NCBI RefSeq assembly: GCF_000344685.1
Contig: NW_006920413.1
Span: 2,717,025-2,753,594, forward strand
Direction of reading: 5' to 3'
Length of the DNA: 36,570 bases
DNA from: Gloeophyllum trabeum ATCC 11539
Taxonomy: Eukaryota; Basidiomycota; Agaricomycetes; Gloeophyllales; Gloeophyllaceae
Position 1 is the stretch's first letter; each line of letters begins with the position of its first letter. This document shows positions 21,138 through 32,551 of this stretch, one piece after another. The translations under genes and the position numbers were made by a program. The notes beneath the pieces are model-generated. The model had not been told where the DNA came from. It searched no databases and saw nothing but the letters and a program-made list of their open reading frames with translations.

Positions 21138-22928
21138 CTAGGCACCGTCTCCGGAACGTGACGAATCGGCCTTCTCCTTCTGAGCAGCCAGGCGAACCTG
21201 TTCGGCATTCCAGACCAACCTTGGATCATCGTCACGACACATAGCCTCCAGCCGCTCTTTGACATCCGCGAGCTTCTCATTCAGCGTTCGCGCATGTACC
21301 TCGGCTAGCATGCAGAGGAATGTGGAGAAATGGAAGGCACCCAGGGGAGTGGAGATGTCGAACACATGCGCGTCCGCCTCCGCGACGTACGTGAATTCCT
21401 GCAGCGCAGAGGGTATTAGCCACGGACCTCAGGGCCTGCATATAGCAAATGCAACATACCACAGAGACGTTATCCTTGTAGCTACTCTTTGAACCTCCGC
21501 GTGATGTATCCGCGTCGGTGGTGTACGTACAGGAGACGGCGCCGAGTGTCCCGTCGGTAACAAGCCCGAATACAGGGAAATCGTAAATCCCGAGGTTCGC
21601 GAGGAATTTGGATGCTGCCACGGTATACATGCGTGATTGCTTCACACCTTCGGCAGTGTGCAGGCCCTTGTCATCTGTTTTCTTGTACTCGACGAGAAGA
21701 ATAGGGGCAAAGAGGCTTCGTGAATCCCGCTTGACTCTATTACTCTTCTGGGGCTCATTGCTCAAGTCATCTTCCTCCTCATCGAGTTCGGAACCTATGT
21801 CCATCGCGTCGAGGTCCGCTTCGAGTTCGTCCATGCTGTAAGGCGACGGGGTTTCGGGCTCCCTGGAGGCAGGAGATGGCTGGCTAGGTGCCGGACCATC
21901 AGTCGCTGGTTGCTTGGGGGCCGATTGAGCATTCGAAGAGGGTGGCAGCAAAAACTTTGTCTGATTTCGCCCGCTCCCAAAGATACTTGAGTCTTTTATA
22001 TCGCGCACAGGCGGGGCGAGTGTGCTAGGCGTACTTGAGTGGGTGACCTTTGAACTACCTGTCTGTCCATCCACCAAAGGCGGATCAGTCTGGACGACCA
22101 AGCGGTGGCCTTTACGGAGCTTCCCCTTCTTCGGGGGGTAGAAGTCTGGACATATGAGACCACATGTGTTGTCGCATCTTCCGCGGATGGGTTCTTCTAG
22201 ACTTCGCCGAATACTTGCGTCACGGGTCATGTCATCCCAACTGCTGTATAGCGCAGATCTGCGACCATCATAACTTCTCCAGTGCTTGCGACGGAGGTCG
22301 TCATCGGCGTTGGCGTGCAAGGCCTCTAGGAACGGGCTAGCGAGGTGCAGTAACTGGTCACGAATCATAGACTTGAATTCCACGCCAAAATTGTTCTCAG
22401 CAAAGGTGTTCTTGGGAAAACGCAGAAGTCGTTCAGGCCTATATCCACCATGATAAGAGTTCACTCAACATTATATATCTGGTGAAATCGGTAAACACGC
22501 ACAGCGGGAAAACACCATCAGATGGTCGATTCATGAAAGCTTTCACAAGACGATCCCAATCTGATCGCGCCGCAATTTCATAGGTGATTGGAGCCACTGA
22601 GGCGTTCTTTTCACTTGCGCGCAGAAATCGACAAACGTCCAGGATTGTCGAGAGCTCAGATGAGAGCTTGTTATACATCTCTTCCGAAGTGATGCCCAGG
22701 GCCGGAGGCGCCAGGTTAGCTGCAACGTGCGCCTGTCTGGCTTGAACGGCGCGGAAAAGCTCCTCTTTGAGATCTTCAACGAAAGGATTTACGGGGGGCA
22801 TGTTACCCTGTTTCAATCATCAGTTATAGTGTGTTTAACAATCTCGGGGGTAACCATACAAGGATATCCCATTGAGTGGGCCATCGAAATGCAGCGCAGT
22901 CTTCGTACCGCTCAACCGCATCATTCAT
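21138..22928 (-). CDS. PD-(D/E)XK nuclease-like protein of Agaricomycete type
   Basis: Exons 22928-22860, 22807-22503, 22438-21460 and 21398-21138 join without a break to 537 aa (introns of 52, 64 and 61 nt). The core near residues 369-426 reads as a predicted strand with an E-x-K signature (ILLVEYKK, E375 and K377), then EGVKQSRMYTVAASKFL and a strand pair FPVFGLVTDG. That order recalls the PD-(D/E)XK nuclease fold. The upstream aspartate is not certain, and an acidic, Ser/Pro-rich linker (about 300-356) precedes the core. The C-terminal exon (FDISTPLGAFHFSTFL) is also typical of this group as I remember it. Members are orphan proteins expanded in Agaricomycetes; a role in DNA cleavage or in mobile-element biology is inference. 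It lies head-to-tail downstream of the 25041-23424 gene, and both are bracketed by the duplicated pseudogenes. Confidence 0.75.
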
Positions 22929-23423
22929 AGTCGCGCTAAAGAGGCCCGATAATATAGCTGATCTGTCGGCCATCCATAGTGATACGTGTGCATCACAATA
23001 TGTGCCCCATTCTTCTTTGCGACCCCTTGCAAAACTGAGTGCATTTCATTGCGTTCATGTCAGAGCGTTAAATGATCAACTCGAATACAACTTCACAAAC
23101 CTTGAGCAGGTACGGCGCCGTGATTGATCCTTAGCCTGTAACCCGGGGCCTGTCGAGTCATCTTGCGGAGGTTGCCCCTCCTTTATCGAGGACAGCCTGT
23201 AATGCAAGGAGTAAAAATTCAGGGGACACCATCTAGTGGAAGGCGTATTTACGAGGGCCTGACGTGATCTATGAGAATATGAAAACGTATGTGCAAGCCA
23301 GGTACGTACCCTTTTGAACCGGCGCTCTTCTTCGTCATTGTCTGCTCAGCAGTGAGACAGTGGCTGAGGAGGAGGAAAACAAGTTGAGATACAGTGCGAA
23401 GGCGGAGTACCGAAAGTGCTCAC
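22929..23423. other. Spacer between the two minus-strand genes
   Basis: The stretch contains two possible extra 3' exons of the upstream gene (23363-23310 and 23196-23076, minus). Otherwise nothing is seen; it should also hold the promoter of the nuclease-like gene. Confidence 0.4.
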
Positions 23424-25041
23424 TCACTCGTCCGAAGACTGCAGGGCCTCCGCCACGTTATCAGCCCATCGCGTTACTCCCGCTATGAAAGCTGCAGGGT
23501 CACTACTGTTTTCCTGTTCCAGACTACAATCGGAACGCCAGGCAAGAAGATCGAATTCCGGAGCTTCTAATTTGTCCGACACGTGATGCTGCGGGTATTC
23601 AGTAATGTCCGGCAAAGACATGAGGAATGACGCCAGGCGTAAAGCACCAGTAGGATCGCAGAGATTGAAGAGAGTGAGCGACGGAGGGAGCCCACAGGGA
23701 TCTTCGAACGCAACGTGTACGGGAGGCTGAGCAATGATCAGAATGGGTCTGCAACCATGACTCTATATATATCAACAACGTACCAGGGATCCATCCAGCG
23801 TATCATAGTCCTCTAGCCAAGCAATAGCAAGTTGAACTGTAGGAGCGCCATGATCGAACGTTAGCCCGATGAGGGGTCCTTTGATACCGCAAGCGGATCG
23901 CTGGTAGACAGCACTCGCGAGAAGATCGAAGATACGATTCCCATCTGACATGCACAAAAAAGGCAAAAGAACCTTATCCGATGGCGAAGCGGATGCAAGC
24001 AGGTGCTTGTTCAAAGCAGGGTCGAAGTTCGCCGTGCTGCTATCATCTTCGGATTCCTCAGAGTCTCCAGGAACCGAGTATCTCAACATCCTATCAGGAA
24101 AGTCGAGTTGCCAAGGCTCCCACCTCCGCGAAACAGAGCTGTCATCCTCAGAGGAACGAGAGTGCAAGTCTTCGGAAGAAGGTGAGGGTACGGACGGCTC
24201 AGAGCGCCCTCGTGGAGAGTCCGAGATTGTCCCGTCTCCAGGGCTAGACATGGCTGGGTGGTGTAACTCTGGCGACCCGGCAGTTCGTTGCGTGTCATCA
24301 GCGCCAAGAGAGTCTACGGGTTGGTGACACATAATGAGAGGAGCAGTAGCAGTTTTGCATGCAAATATTGCCGGAATTTCGGAGAACTTTGGGTTTTTGG
24401 GCAGCACATATACCGCCTCCTGGCTGGAACATATGAGAAACAGACATGCAAAATAAAGCAACCCCTGCTGCTTACAGGGGTATCGCATCTGAAATTGCAA
24501 GGAGTGTAATATTGCGGGTGAAGTTGGTCAGGATGGATGCCTTCGACACCGGGTCGCCTGTCACGTTGGCTTCCGGCAACATCAAAGAGCGAAGAAGTGC
24601 GACGGTGCGCAAAGTGATGTCAAAGCAGAGTTCAAGCGTTCCCTCCGTCTGGGACTGCCCTTTTGCCAATGTCGCAGCATCGGGTAGTGACACGATTGGT
24701 CTCTGAGCCTTCAGCTCCGCAGCAAGGGATCTGCAATGTTGTGAGACGAAAGGATGTGGGCCCTACAACAGAGGTTAGCTCATGATTAGCTTCAGTTGAG
24801 CGCAATAACAGACATTGTAGACCCATTCAGGAAGCGGTGTCTGAAGCGCATTCACCAAGGGCCTTGTTTCCCTCGGCCATGAAGTGCTATAATTGACCGC
24901 GTGGAGAATAACGTTCTCCGACTCGTGCAGGCATCCATCCATGCCTCTGCGTAGTGTGCGCTCGGACGTGCAGCAAACTATGAGTGTTACAGATGTGCGC
25001 ACAGCGTGTTGACGGCGTGCTAGTGGCACGGATCCGGGCAT
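23424..25041 (-). CDS. Conserved-looking protein of unknown function, paired with the nuclease-like gene
   Basis: Exons 25041-24814, 24762-24476, 24423-23784 and 23726-23424 join in phase to 485 aa (introns 51, 52 and 57 nt). Features include LVNALQTPLPEWVYN at the end of exon 1, SLPDAATLAKGQSQTEG and a helical segment LRTVALLRSLMLPE in exon 2. A Ser/Glu-rich linker (SSEDDSS, about residues 210-235) precedes a C-terminal part with TVQLAIAWLEDYDTLDGS. I do not recognise a named domain. The start is the least sure point: the open frame continues upstream to about 25104 without an ATG, so an earlier exon may exist. The stop at 23424 overlaps a canonical GTGAGT donor; splicing on to 23363-23310 and 23196-23076 would add a basic tail. 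The four clean introns and open frames argue for a live gene. Confidence 0.65.
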
Positions 25042-25320
25042 GAACTCAGTGTGACTGTGACAGATCGCGTCTCGAGCAATGCACGTGATACTTCCGGTTG
25101 CCACAACTTGAACTTGGGCGCCTCACGTCTCCTCAAAACGTCGCGAGTTACGCTGGTAATGCAATCTGCCTTGGGAGTGGACTTTCATAAACAGCAGGAT
25201 TCACTGGGACACTCAGTGTAGGCACGGGTTGGCGGGTGAGCCGGAGTACAGTAAACGATGAGCCCCGCAACTTTACTCTCGAAGATATGTATTGTGCACC
25301 GAGGGTGCTGTGCTAGAATG
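25042..25320. other. Spacer before pseudogene copy B
   Basis: This is the 5' flank of the minus-strand orphan gene. The left border of the duplicated segment is blurred here; similarity to copy A is not convincing before about 25330. Confidence 0.4.
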
Positions 25321-26034
25321 TATCGGTACACTCACAATTCACGATCAACCGGATTGGAAGTCGCATGGGTACCTATATTGTTGTTTTTACTTTCAGTGAA
25401 GCGTGTTCACCTCTTTGCTGGGCAGTTCTTTCGGATACACCAGGACGGGAACGGCTGCCAGTGGGTGATCCAGACGCCAGTGCTGGTTTTGGGACCTGCT
25501 TCACGTTCGACAGTGATCGGCGGGAACCATTCCCGGTATGCTGTTTCATTCTCCCTGTTTGACGGCGTCTTCATTGCGCGCATCTTCTCCGCAGAGACTT
25601 GGCCTCAGGCGGACAGCGGGCATTGTTCCTTGAGTGAGTGTTGCATCCGTCCGCATTTCTTCGCTCCGAATCTGGGACTCGCGTCCCAGGCCTAGGATGA
25701 GGCGAGCGATTAGCAAGTGTATTGTAGCCGCCTTCGGCAAGGCGGCATTGTTGCGAGCTGTTCACCAAGCACCACACCATGGTACAACATCGGCAGGTAC
25801 GTACTTAACCGATGTGAACTCAGGGATTCCTCTGTTCACCTCTCGCTTGTCGCCTGGTGCAGAATGTGGTTTGACGACGTGTCATATAGCACCGTAGCCC
25901 GGAGTTTCATGATATCACCGGCCCGCTCTCTCCAGGCGCTAATGGTGTAAACCACAGTATGTCTCTGCCCTCGTCCGAGTTGTGAGTCTGTCATAGCTGG
26001 CATTGTCGCTTTGTTGACCGTCACCATCCTATAA
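25321..26034 (+). pseudogene. Secreted-protein gene relic, copy B
   Basis: This is homologous to copy A. GATCAACCGGATTGGAAGT (25343) matches GATCAATCGGCTTGGAAGT (20461); GACGGGAACGGCTG is shared (25444 and 20574); GACGTGTCATA opens the last conserved part (25876 and 20769). An intron remnant (GTACCTA to TTTCAG, about 25369-25396) sits where copy A has its own. This copy keeps the IGGNHSRYAV segment lost from copy A but has no signal-peptide exon, changes frame several times and carries a stop after a VNHS-type segment. The final VALLTVTI-like stretch ends at TAA 26032-26034. Confidence 0.55.
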
Positions 26035-26190
26035 GGTGGATGAGAGGATCCGTGTGCCAGCTTGCGCAGAACAGAGGTCGCGCATACATCTCCCGGCATG
26101 ATGCAGTATTATTGTTTTTATTTCATTTTATTCGTTTCTGGTATTATCACGCGGTCTAGGCCGGGCTAATCGTCCCCCTTCTTCTTTTCT
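26035..26190 (+). repeat. 3' flank shared with copy A (segmental duplication)
   Basis: Diverged but alignable with 20921-21060 up to the GTCGTCCC/AATCGTCCCC block. Beyond about 26190 the two copies part. Confidence 0.45.
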
Positions 26191-26511
26191 CTTCACGCCC
26201 GACGTGAGGTGAAATGTCGAGGATTGGGTTGGGACTGCTGAGTGCTACAAAGGCTAGCATGATTGGGACGACCGCGCGTGTCAGCCGTCAGCCTTAATCT
26301 AGGAAGCTTTGCCCCAGACCCTTCGTAATCGGTGTTCCAGGCGATCTGGCGTCTCTCTGGCATGCCTTCGCTCTTAGCGATACGTCAAAGGAACCTTTTG
26401 TGGACTCTTATGGGGGTGCTATTCTTGTCCGTCCTCATTGTTTCAACGTGGACGGCCCATATACTGGGCTGTATACGCACGTCTCGTCTCCATCCCCTCC
26501 CACCACTCGCG
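26191..26511. other. 5' flank of the DUF4470-MYND gene
   Basis: No gene is supported. The open frame from 26332 simply runs into the gene's own start codon at 26512. Confidence 0.4.
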
Positions 26512-29500
26512 ATGTCTGCTCCTCTCATATGGCCGACGAAAAGATTTTTCTATCCCATCGGAAACACTCCCGCCGTCTGTCTCACGCAGGACCTCCCGCC
26601 TGGGCAGTCGGCTGATGTGCTTCTCCTTGGGTGTGGAGACGTGCGGAACGTTCTCTACACTGTGTACGCGGATCTACCCTCTCCAGCGGGTGAGTAGTCA
26701 GTCAGATCAGGTAGCCGTAGCGCGAGCTGCTCAGATTTTATGACTTAGGTCCCCGCAAGCTCGATTTCACCTGTTGCGACTATCAGCCGGCGCTACTAGG
26801 TCTGTTGTATTCCGCTAATCTATTGGGCCCTCCGTGACGCAGCTCCGACAGCGCGCAATATTTTGCTTTATGTTCTTGTCGTCGAGAACCAACCTATCGA
26901 CAAGATCTGGAACATCTATTATCATTTCTTTGTTGACAAGGCGTCCTTGGCGGTCCTTGTCCGTTACTGTGACACCCTTCTTGCTTGCTCACAAACCGTC
27001 GAGGAATGGCATCAGAGCAAGTTTGGATCTTGGCTTAGAGTCCTAGACCGCAATACGCTGGCAGAGATTCGGCAGTGTTGGCAGTCGTACGCGAGCCTTC
27101 ATCCGATTGACCCAGGAAAGAATGCAAGGCTCAGGAAGGAATTCAAGGAGGTCTCGGCAAAGAACGGTAGCCGTTCATGCGTGGGCGCTGCACGTTCGGC
27201 AGGGCCTCTGATGGCTGCCGCACTCACAGTGATGTCTGACCTTTTCGACCGGTTCTGGAAGTCGGGCACGACCTTCCTCAGCGAAAGAGAAATTCGAACG
27301 TCCGCCATGATCAATCCCACTTTCGTCTATGCTCTTCATGGCGAGAGGTTTGAACCTCATTATGGCACGTTCCCCCTCCAGTCCTTCCACCTTGCCGGGG
27401 CTTTTGTTCCCGATGGGCGGATTTCAGCGCCCATCGGATCGAAGGAGAGGGTTGTTCAAGTAGCGAGAGAGCAGTTCTCGGCGTGGTGCCACCGCTTTCG
27501 GGAGATTGCGAACCTTGGAGGGTCCCCTTCGGTGGTTGTTCGATTCTACGCCGGGGACGCTCTGGCTTTTTGCAATGGCCTATCGCACTGTGCAAGGACG
27601 CGGGATGCTCACAGTCCGATATACTCTGGCCCCTGGAGGAGCCGTCCCATTGTCCTCGATCAGCTCATCTGTACTGGAGCTCCCACATCTTTTGACACGA
27701 TCGATACCTCGAACTTGACTGACCACATCGGATTATTGAATATTCTGCTCGCTGCCGAACCTCTCGTCAACGAGAGCAGTTCCGTTCTGTACACGGAGAC
27801 ACTGCTGCCGCTGGGAACAAACGCCGCGCGCTCGTTTATCGACAGGATCTGCGGAGACCCTCAGGTCATGGGAGTCCTCATTGGCCTGGTCCCTCGACCT
27901 TTGCTCACAGGATTCCAGACCAATTCTTATAGTCACGAACTTATGCTCCAAGAATTAGTCAGTGACATTGGACGAAGTCAGTTTCATGAACGCGTCTCTT
28001 GGGTACGGCCTGCTGATGGTGACAACGTGCGAGGTGACGAACCATTACTTCTACGTGATGCGTCCGACCCTGCCTCACTGGGCGAGCTCTTCTTCGATAT
28101 CTACGACAAAATACTAGATTTCGAGCGAATGGCGCATCTGACGCGCATTGCGATGTCGTCGCAGAATGCTCTTGCTGAGATGCAGAGTATGAGTGTAGTA
28201 CACTATACTCGCGGGACGGTTGCGCAGCTGCTGAAGCACATCCGTAAGCGAGTTCGATTTTCGGACATCAATTGGAATCAAGCTGTCGAGTTCTTCACGA
28301 CGATGGCGAAGAATGATAGGCGCCGTATGGTGGGGATGAACTTTATCCAGGAGCTGTACCTCCAGCTCCATATGCACGGCCTGTATACCATGGCATTCCT
28401 TGGATACGATTGGAGGAAGGTCCCTGAAATTCGACACCCGCCACCGCCGAAAATCTTCCGCTCGTGGTCGCATGTTCCGCCAGTGGTCTGCCTCGCATTG
28501 AGCGTTCCTCGCTCAGCGTTGCACCCATTGCTCGATAGTACCCTGCAAGGCTCGCCGATATTACAAATGCAGCTGACCACGCCAGAAGGTGATTGCAATA
28601 CATTTGCTGCCCTCCACGGTATGCCCGGAAAGATAGTACCTGCCACAGAATACCCTGTGCTCCAGGACAGGGAGGCGTCATTTCAGGACGCCACATCATT
28701 CGTTTTCTGCTGTTGGGTGCCTACATGGCTGCTCACGCTTCCCCGTACGAGAGTCAATCTCGTCATCCAGTCTACGCCACAGGCGATGATGGCGCTTCTA
28801 CCACGATTGGGAATGATGCTATCCTTGTACGCTGTGCCACTGACAGATGCGGATAGTGTACAAGTTCTACGTTCGCCTCCAGGCATCCCATCCGATTTCG
28901 AACTTCGTGATAATATCCGCCCTGGTTCAGTCTCCTTGAGTAATGCTGTTACTGATGTCTGTATTTTGGGCAAGCAGATTCGTTCGTTCAGCAGACGTCT
29001 CGATAACATGAGTCAAGACGCCAAGGCAGTTCTGTCACAACGCGCGGCCGTGTCTTGCGAGCAAGTTGGGCCGTGTACTATCGAGGTATCGATTGGTCGG
29101 TTCAAGCATACGGCTGCCTTCCCATTCCCTGTCGTAGGAACGCGGTGCAAGCTAAGGATAGCCCGAACTTCAGGTTACGTGGAGGTAAGCCTCCCTTGTC
29201 TCGTCATGGTGCATTTGTATAAATCCTCAAATGGGTAGGTTACCGTCCCGCCGTCTGGTCCCTTCCCCCCCGGCGGGTATCACCTAAATCCCTTTCCTGT
29301 CCGCTCTGGACGGTCACCCGCACCATGGGGCTTGCATGCTATCAACCTCGATGTTATGCCCACAATCGATGTCAGCGATGCCAAGCGACACCTTCAGTGG
29401 CTGAACCCGCACGTCGCCCTCCAAATGTCCGACCGCGAGCGCGCCCTGCGCGACAGCGATTCGGGCGCGTCGGACGCGCTCATGAACATCAAGGACAGCA

Positions 29501-30267
29501 TACACGTGCTCTTTATGCGTTTCACCGGTCTGCAGGGCGGCCAGGCCATCCGCGTATATGGGCTCACAGATCCCGACAGGCTCGGCATGCACACCATCGT
29601 TTTCGTGAATAAGCTGCGCCTCGACCTCCCCGCGTTCACCGTTGTTCTGGACGCCGCGGTTATACCACTCGATCGAGATCTCATGCCGCGCCTCAAGACT
29701 GGCTTGCAGGCGCTCACCAACCGAGGTGGCCTCTGTAATGTCGTTACGCGGGGAGTTGAGGCGGAGCTTTGGAGGAAGTATCTTCCGGCTGCGGTCGAGC
29801 GCTGTAGGACGTGGGGCCACAAGGAGAGTTGCGAGTACAAGGATACGCGCCCTGGGGAAACGAGCATCCCGTTATCGACGCAGGTCGATCAGCCTTGCAT
29901 TTGTTCGTGCGGGCGCGGAGTTGATCTCGAATCATTCAAAGCGATGGATGCAATGCCCAGCTGGAGGTACCTCCGGCCGTATGCGACCCGTGCTGCTATC
30001 GGCCCGCTTTTCGCTGTATCGTATGTCGAGCCGGTAGCCTCGAGGCTCAGCGGACTCGTGAAGAAGATGCAGGAGGGTCTCGTCGGCCCTGGTGCGACAG
30101 CGTCTCCGGTCTCTGATACCAGGGAGAAATGCAAGGCATGCGGGGGAGCGGGTAAGCCGACGTTGTTGGTCTGTGGTCGCTGTAAGGCGACGAAGTACTG
30201 CTCTGCCGCGTGTCAGAGAGCAGACTGGAAGGAGCACAAGCAGGTGTGCCACGCGGGGTTGAAGTGA
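26512..30267 (+). CDS. DUF4470 domain and MYND zinc-finger protein, 1196 aa
   Basis: Exons 26512-26689, 26749-26799, 26852-29184 and 29239-30267 join with matching phases. The N-terminal ~110 residues match the DUF4470 pattern, with SADVLLLGCGDVRNVLYTVY, then RKLDFTCCDYQPALLARNILLYVL across two short introns. The acceptor at 26851 is chosen because it restores LLARNILL; one eight bases earlier is off-pattern. The middle (about 120-1100) has no recognised domain. The C-terminus is a complete MYND finger: C1152-x2-C1155, C1166-x2-C1169, Y-C1175-x3-C1179, H1187-x3-C1191. MYND fingers bind zinc and usually proline-containing peptides of partners; DUF4470 also occurs in dynein assembly factor relatives. 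The combination is common in basidiomycetes. Its exact role is unknown. Confidence 0.88.
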
Positions 30268-31345
30268 ACTCCAGAGTACGTCAGACAGCGGCCTGGGTCG
30301 CGTAGAATATGTTTGTACCCCTTTATATAGGATAGCTTGTTTGGTAGGGTATGCAGTGACCAATGAAAGGATCGTCAGCGAGAGACTGAGGAGATGGAAT
30401 CCCACGCGTACAATTAACTGTGCAATGGGTTGGTCGCCGCACGCGCCAATTCATATCCGCCGGAGCGGGGCAAACATGAGGCCGTCATCGCATGACGGCT
30501 ACCATTCGCAGGCGGATACACTGCAAGGGGTTGAGTCGGGGCCTCCGGATGCGGACGAATGGGCTGGGAGAATGGACGCGTGCACGACGTCCCTTAGGTC
30601 ATCCGGGCCTGACCGGTTTCGTCCAGGATAGCGCCGGGCATGGTGGTTGCTGGAGACGGAGGAGATAAGTAGGATATCTGTGACGAAGGCGGATGTCAAG
30701 ATGCATAAAGGTCGGGAGCGATAGATTGATTGAATGCGGACTGCAGCGAAGTGGTCGGCAGCTGGCTGTTATGTTGTCATCTGCACTTCCGGAGCGACCG
30801 ATGGGTACAAAACACTCCGAGGAAGACGATGGCTGGGCGGTCTGAATCCGAGTCGATGTACCTCAGCAAGAATGAAGCACTGGCCGGACTGCAAGATATC
30901 AATATCTGGCAGGCAGGCCAGCACTGCCTGCAGCGTGCTAAGAGGATACGACCCCGAAGAGCCATAAGGATCTTATCAGGAAGGGAGCGACGAGGGAAAG
31001 TGACGTACAAAGGGAACTAGCGGTTGATGGCTATTGGCGCCGAGTCGCGTCGTGACAGCGAAGAACGCTAGCACGGCCTACTCAACTCGAAGTAGCATCT
31101 ACTCCGAGTAAACTTGAAGCGACATCGATGGCTGCGGCGTGGCTGCAGGGGCGGTAGGAGTGGCAACGCAAATGTGGCACGCAACGGGACTTGGTTCATC
31201 ATGGCTTCAGGAAGAGGGCTAGGATGAGGGGTGGGGAAGCATACAATGCAGGCAGTAGTTGACGATAAAGATGGCCAGTAGAGCAACAGCCCACTGTCGC
31301 CGATCAGCGCAAGGACTCAGAGAGAAACAGGTTTCAAGTCTAGTA
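30268..31345. other. Convergent intergenic region
   Basis: No supported gene. Short open frames at 30730-31020 on both strands lack any resemblance. The coding ends of the MYND gene (plus) and the 282-aa gene (minus) face each other here. Confidence 0.45.
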
Positions 31346-32400
31346 TTACAACACCGAGATGTACAAAATAATACAGAAGCCTGTCGAGCTGGTGGCATAA
31401 TGATCACAATAATTTAACAGAGGAATAAGAGATACAAGGGGAGCTGCCTGCCCTCGGTCTTCCACCAGGTTGCAACCGATAGCCCGGAGGATGGCCTGGA
31501 CCTGGGCGTCCTCATCATACCCACTGATGTCTTCTCCGGGATAGTAGCCATGAAAATACCTCATGTGTTGATCAGCTGGCAGGTTGTGAACAGTGAAACG
31601 GTCAAGGAGGGGTTGAAGCTTGACACACAGGTCAAAACCAGACGGGTATGAAGAGCATGCCAGAGAAGACCTACGTCTTGAGGTGACAATTCATTGTTGG
31701 CGAAAGGGACTATGAGCAATGGCACGTGCAGGTCAACTGCTTGCATCGAGTTCAACATCTAAAACCAAAGGTTAGTCACAACTAGAAGAACAACACTGCA
31801 ATGCCTGACCTTCGCAACTACACCGTGGTTCTTACGTGACTCTTGAGTCAGAGTGGTGACCATATCTTCAACTGCCTGTACCCTCAGCGCAACTGCCTGA
31901 ATGTTCTGCTGGACTGCCTGAATGTTCTGCGTAAGCTGCTGTACTGCAACCATAGTTTGCTGTGCAGCCGCAGCCGCCGCAGTCGCCTCAGCCCGAGAAA
32001 GTTGAATTTGCTGCAGCAGGTCACCTTGGCCCTGCTGAAGTGCCTGAATAGCCTGGGGTAGCATGTTGTCTTGCTGAGGCTGCGGGGCTAGCGGGAGAGG
32101 TCAGATATGAACGGCGGCCACAATGATGACTTACCGGCGGGGTGAGCCACTGCTTCACATAGATTGTGTTCTAGAAGAACCAGCCTCCCAAGCACTTCGT
32201 TGGGATGGATTTCTATACGTGCGGGAGAATCGGCGGGGTGGCATACTGAAAAGACATGTCTGAGACTGACTGGTCTGACGGAAAAGATCATGTTGCAATC
32301 TATATACGTTCGACAGATCCTTTAGCGACGGGGGATCCGAGATAGGCCTTGGAGGCTGGACGCCGAGTAGTTCGTCGGGTGCGGGCCAATTGAAAGGCAT
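31346..32400 (-). CDS. Small coiled-coil protein of Agaricomycete type (hypothetical)
   Basis: Five exons are proposed: 32400-32247, 32212-32135, 32069-31810, 31758-31675 and 31618-31346, giving 282 aa. The start MPFNWPAPDELLG leads to HPNEVLGRLVLLEHNL, then a Gln/Ala-rich coiled coil (QAIQALQQGQGD, and twice NIQAVQQ-type units, about residues 80-150). Short exons follow ending in YFHGYYPGEDI and AILRAIGC. This order matches, from memory, a group of short hypothetical proteins frequent in Agaricomycetes; its function is not known. The first intron would be only 34 nt (GTATGC to TATAG), below the usual minimum. Other joins give either a poor donor or a stop, so a one-base frameshift is possible at 32213-32247. 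The other four joins are normal. The last 36 residues after AIGC may be read-through of an unseen intron. Confidence 0.6.
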
Positions 32401-32551
32401 GGTCAGGACGAACGTAGATACGGCCAGACGAGCTGCGAGACGGCGAACGGGCGCGTCGGTGTCACGTGACTCGTGCAAGTACCCACGCCATCCTGTGGCA
32501 TTAGGATCGCCTACCTGTGTGCGCACTTCTGCCGGATTCATTGCATCAAGG
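32401..32551. promoter_or_regulatory. Short divergent promoter region
   Basis: Only 151 bp separate the start codons of the minus-strand 282-aa gene and the plus-strand F-box gene, so their promoters and leaders must overlap. One CACGTGAC box is present near 32463. No TATA box is clear. Confidence 0.45.
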
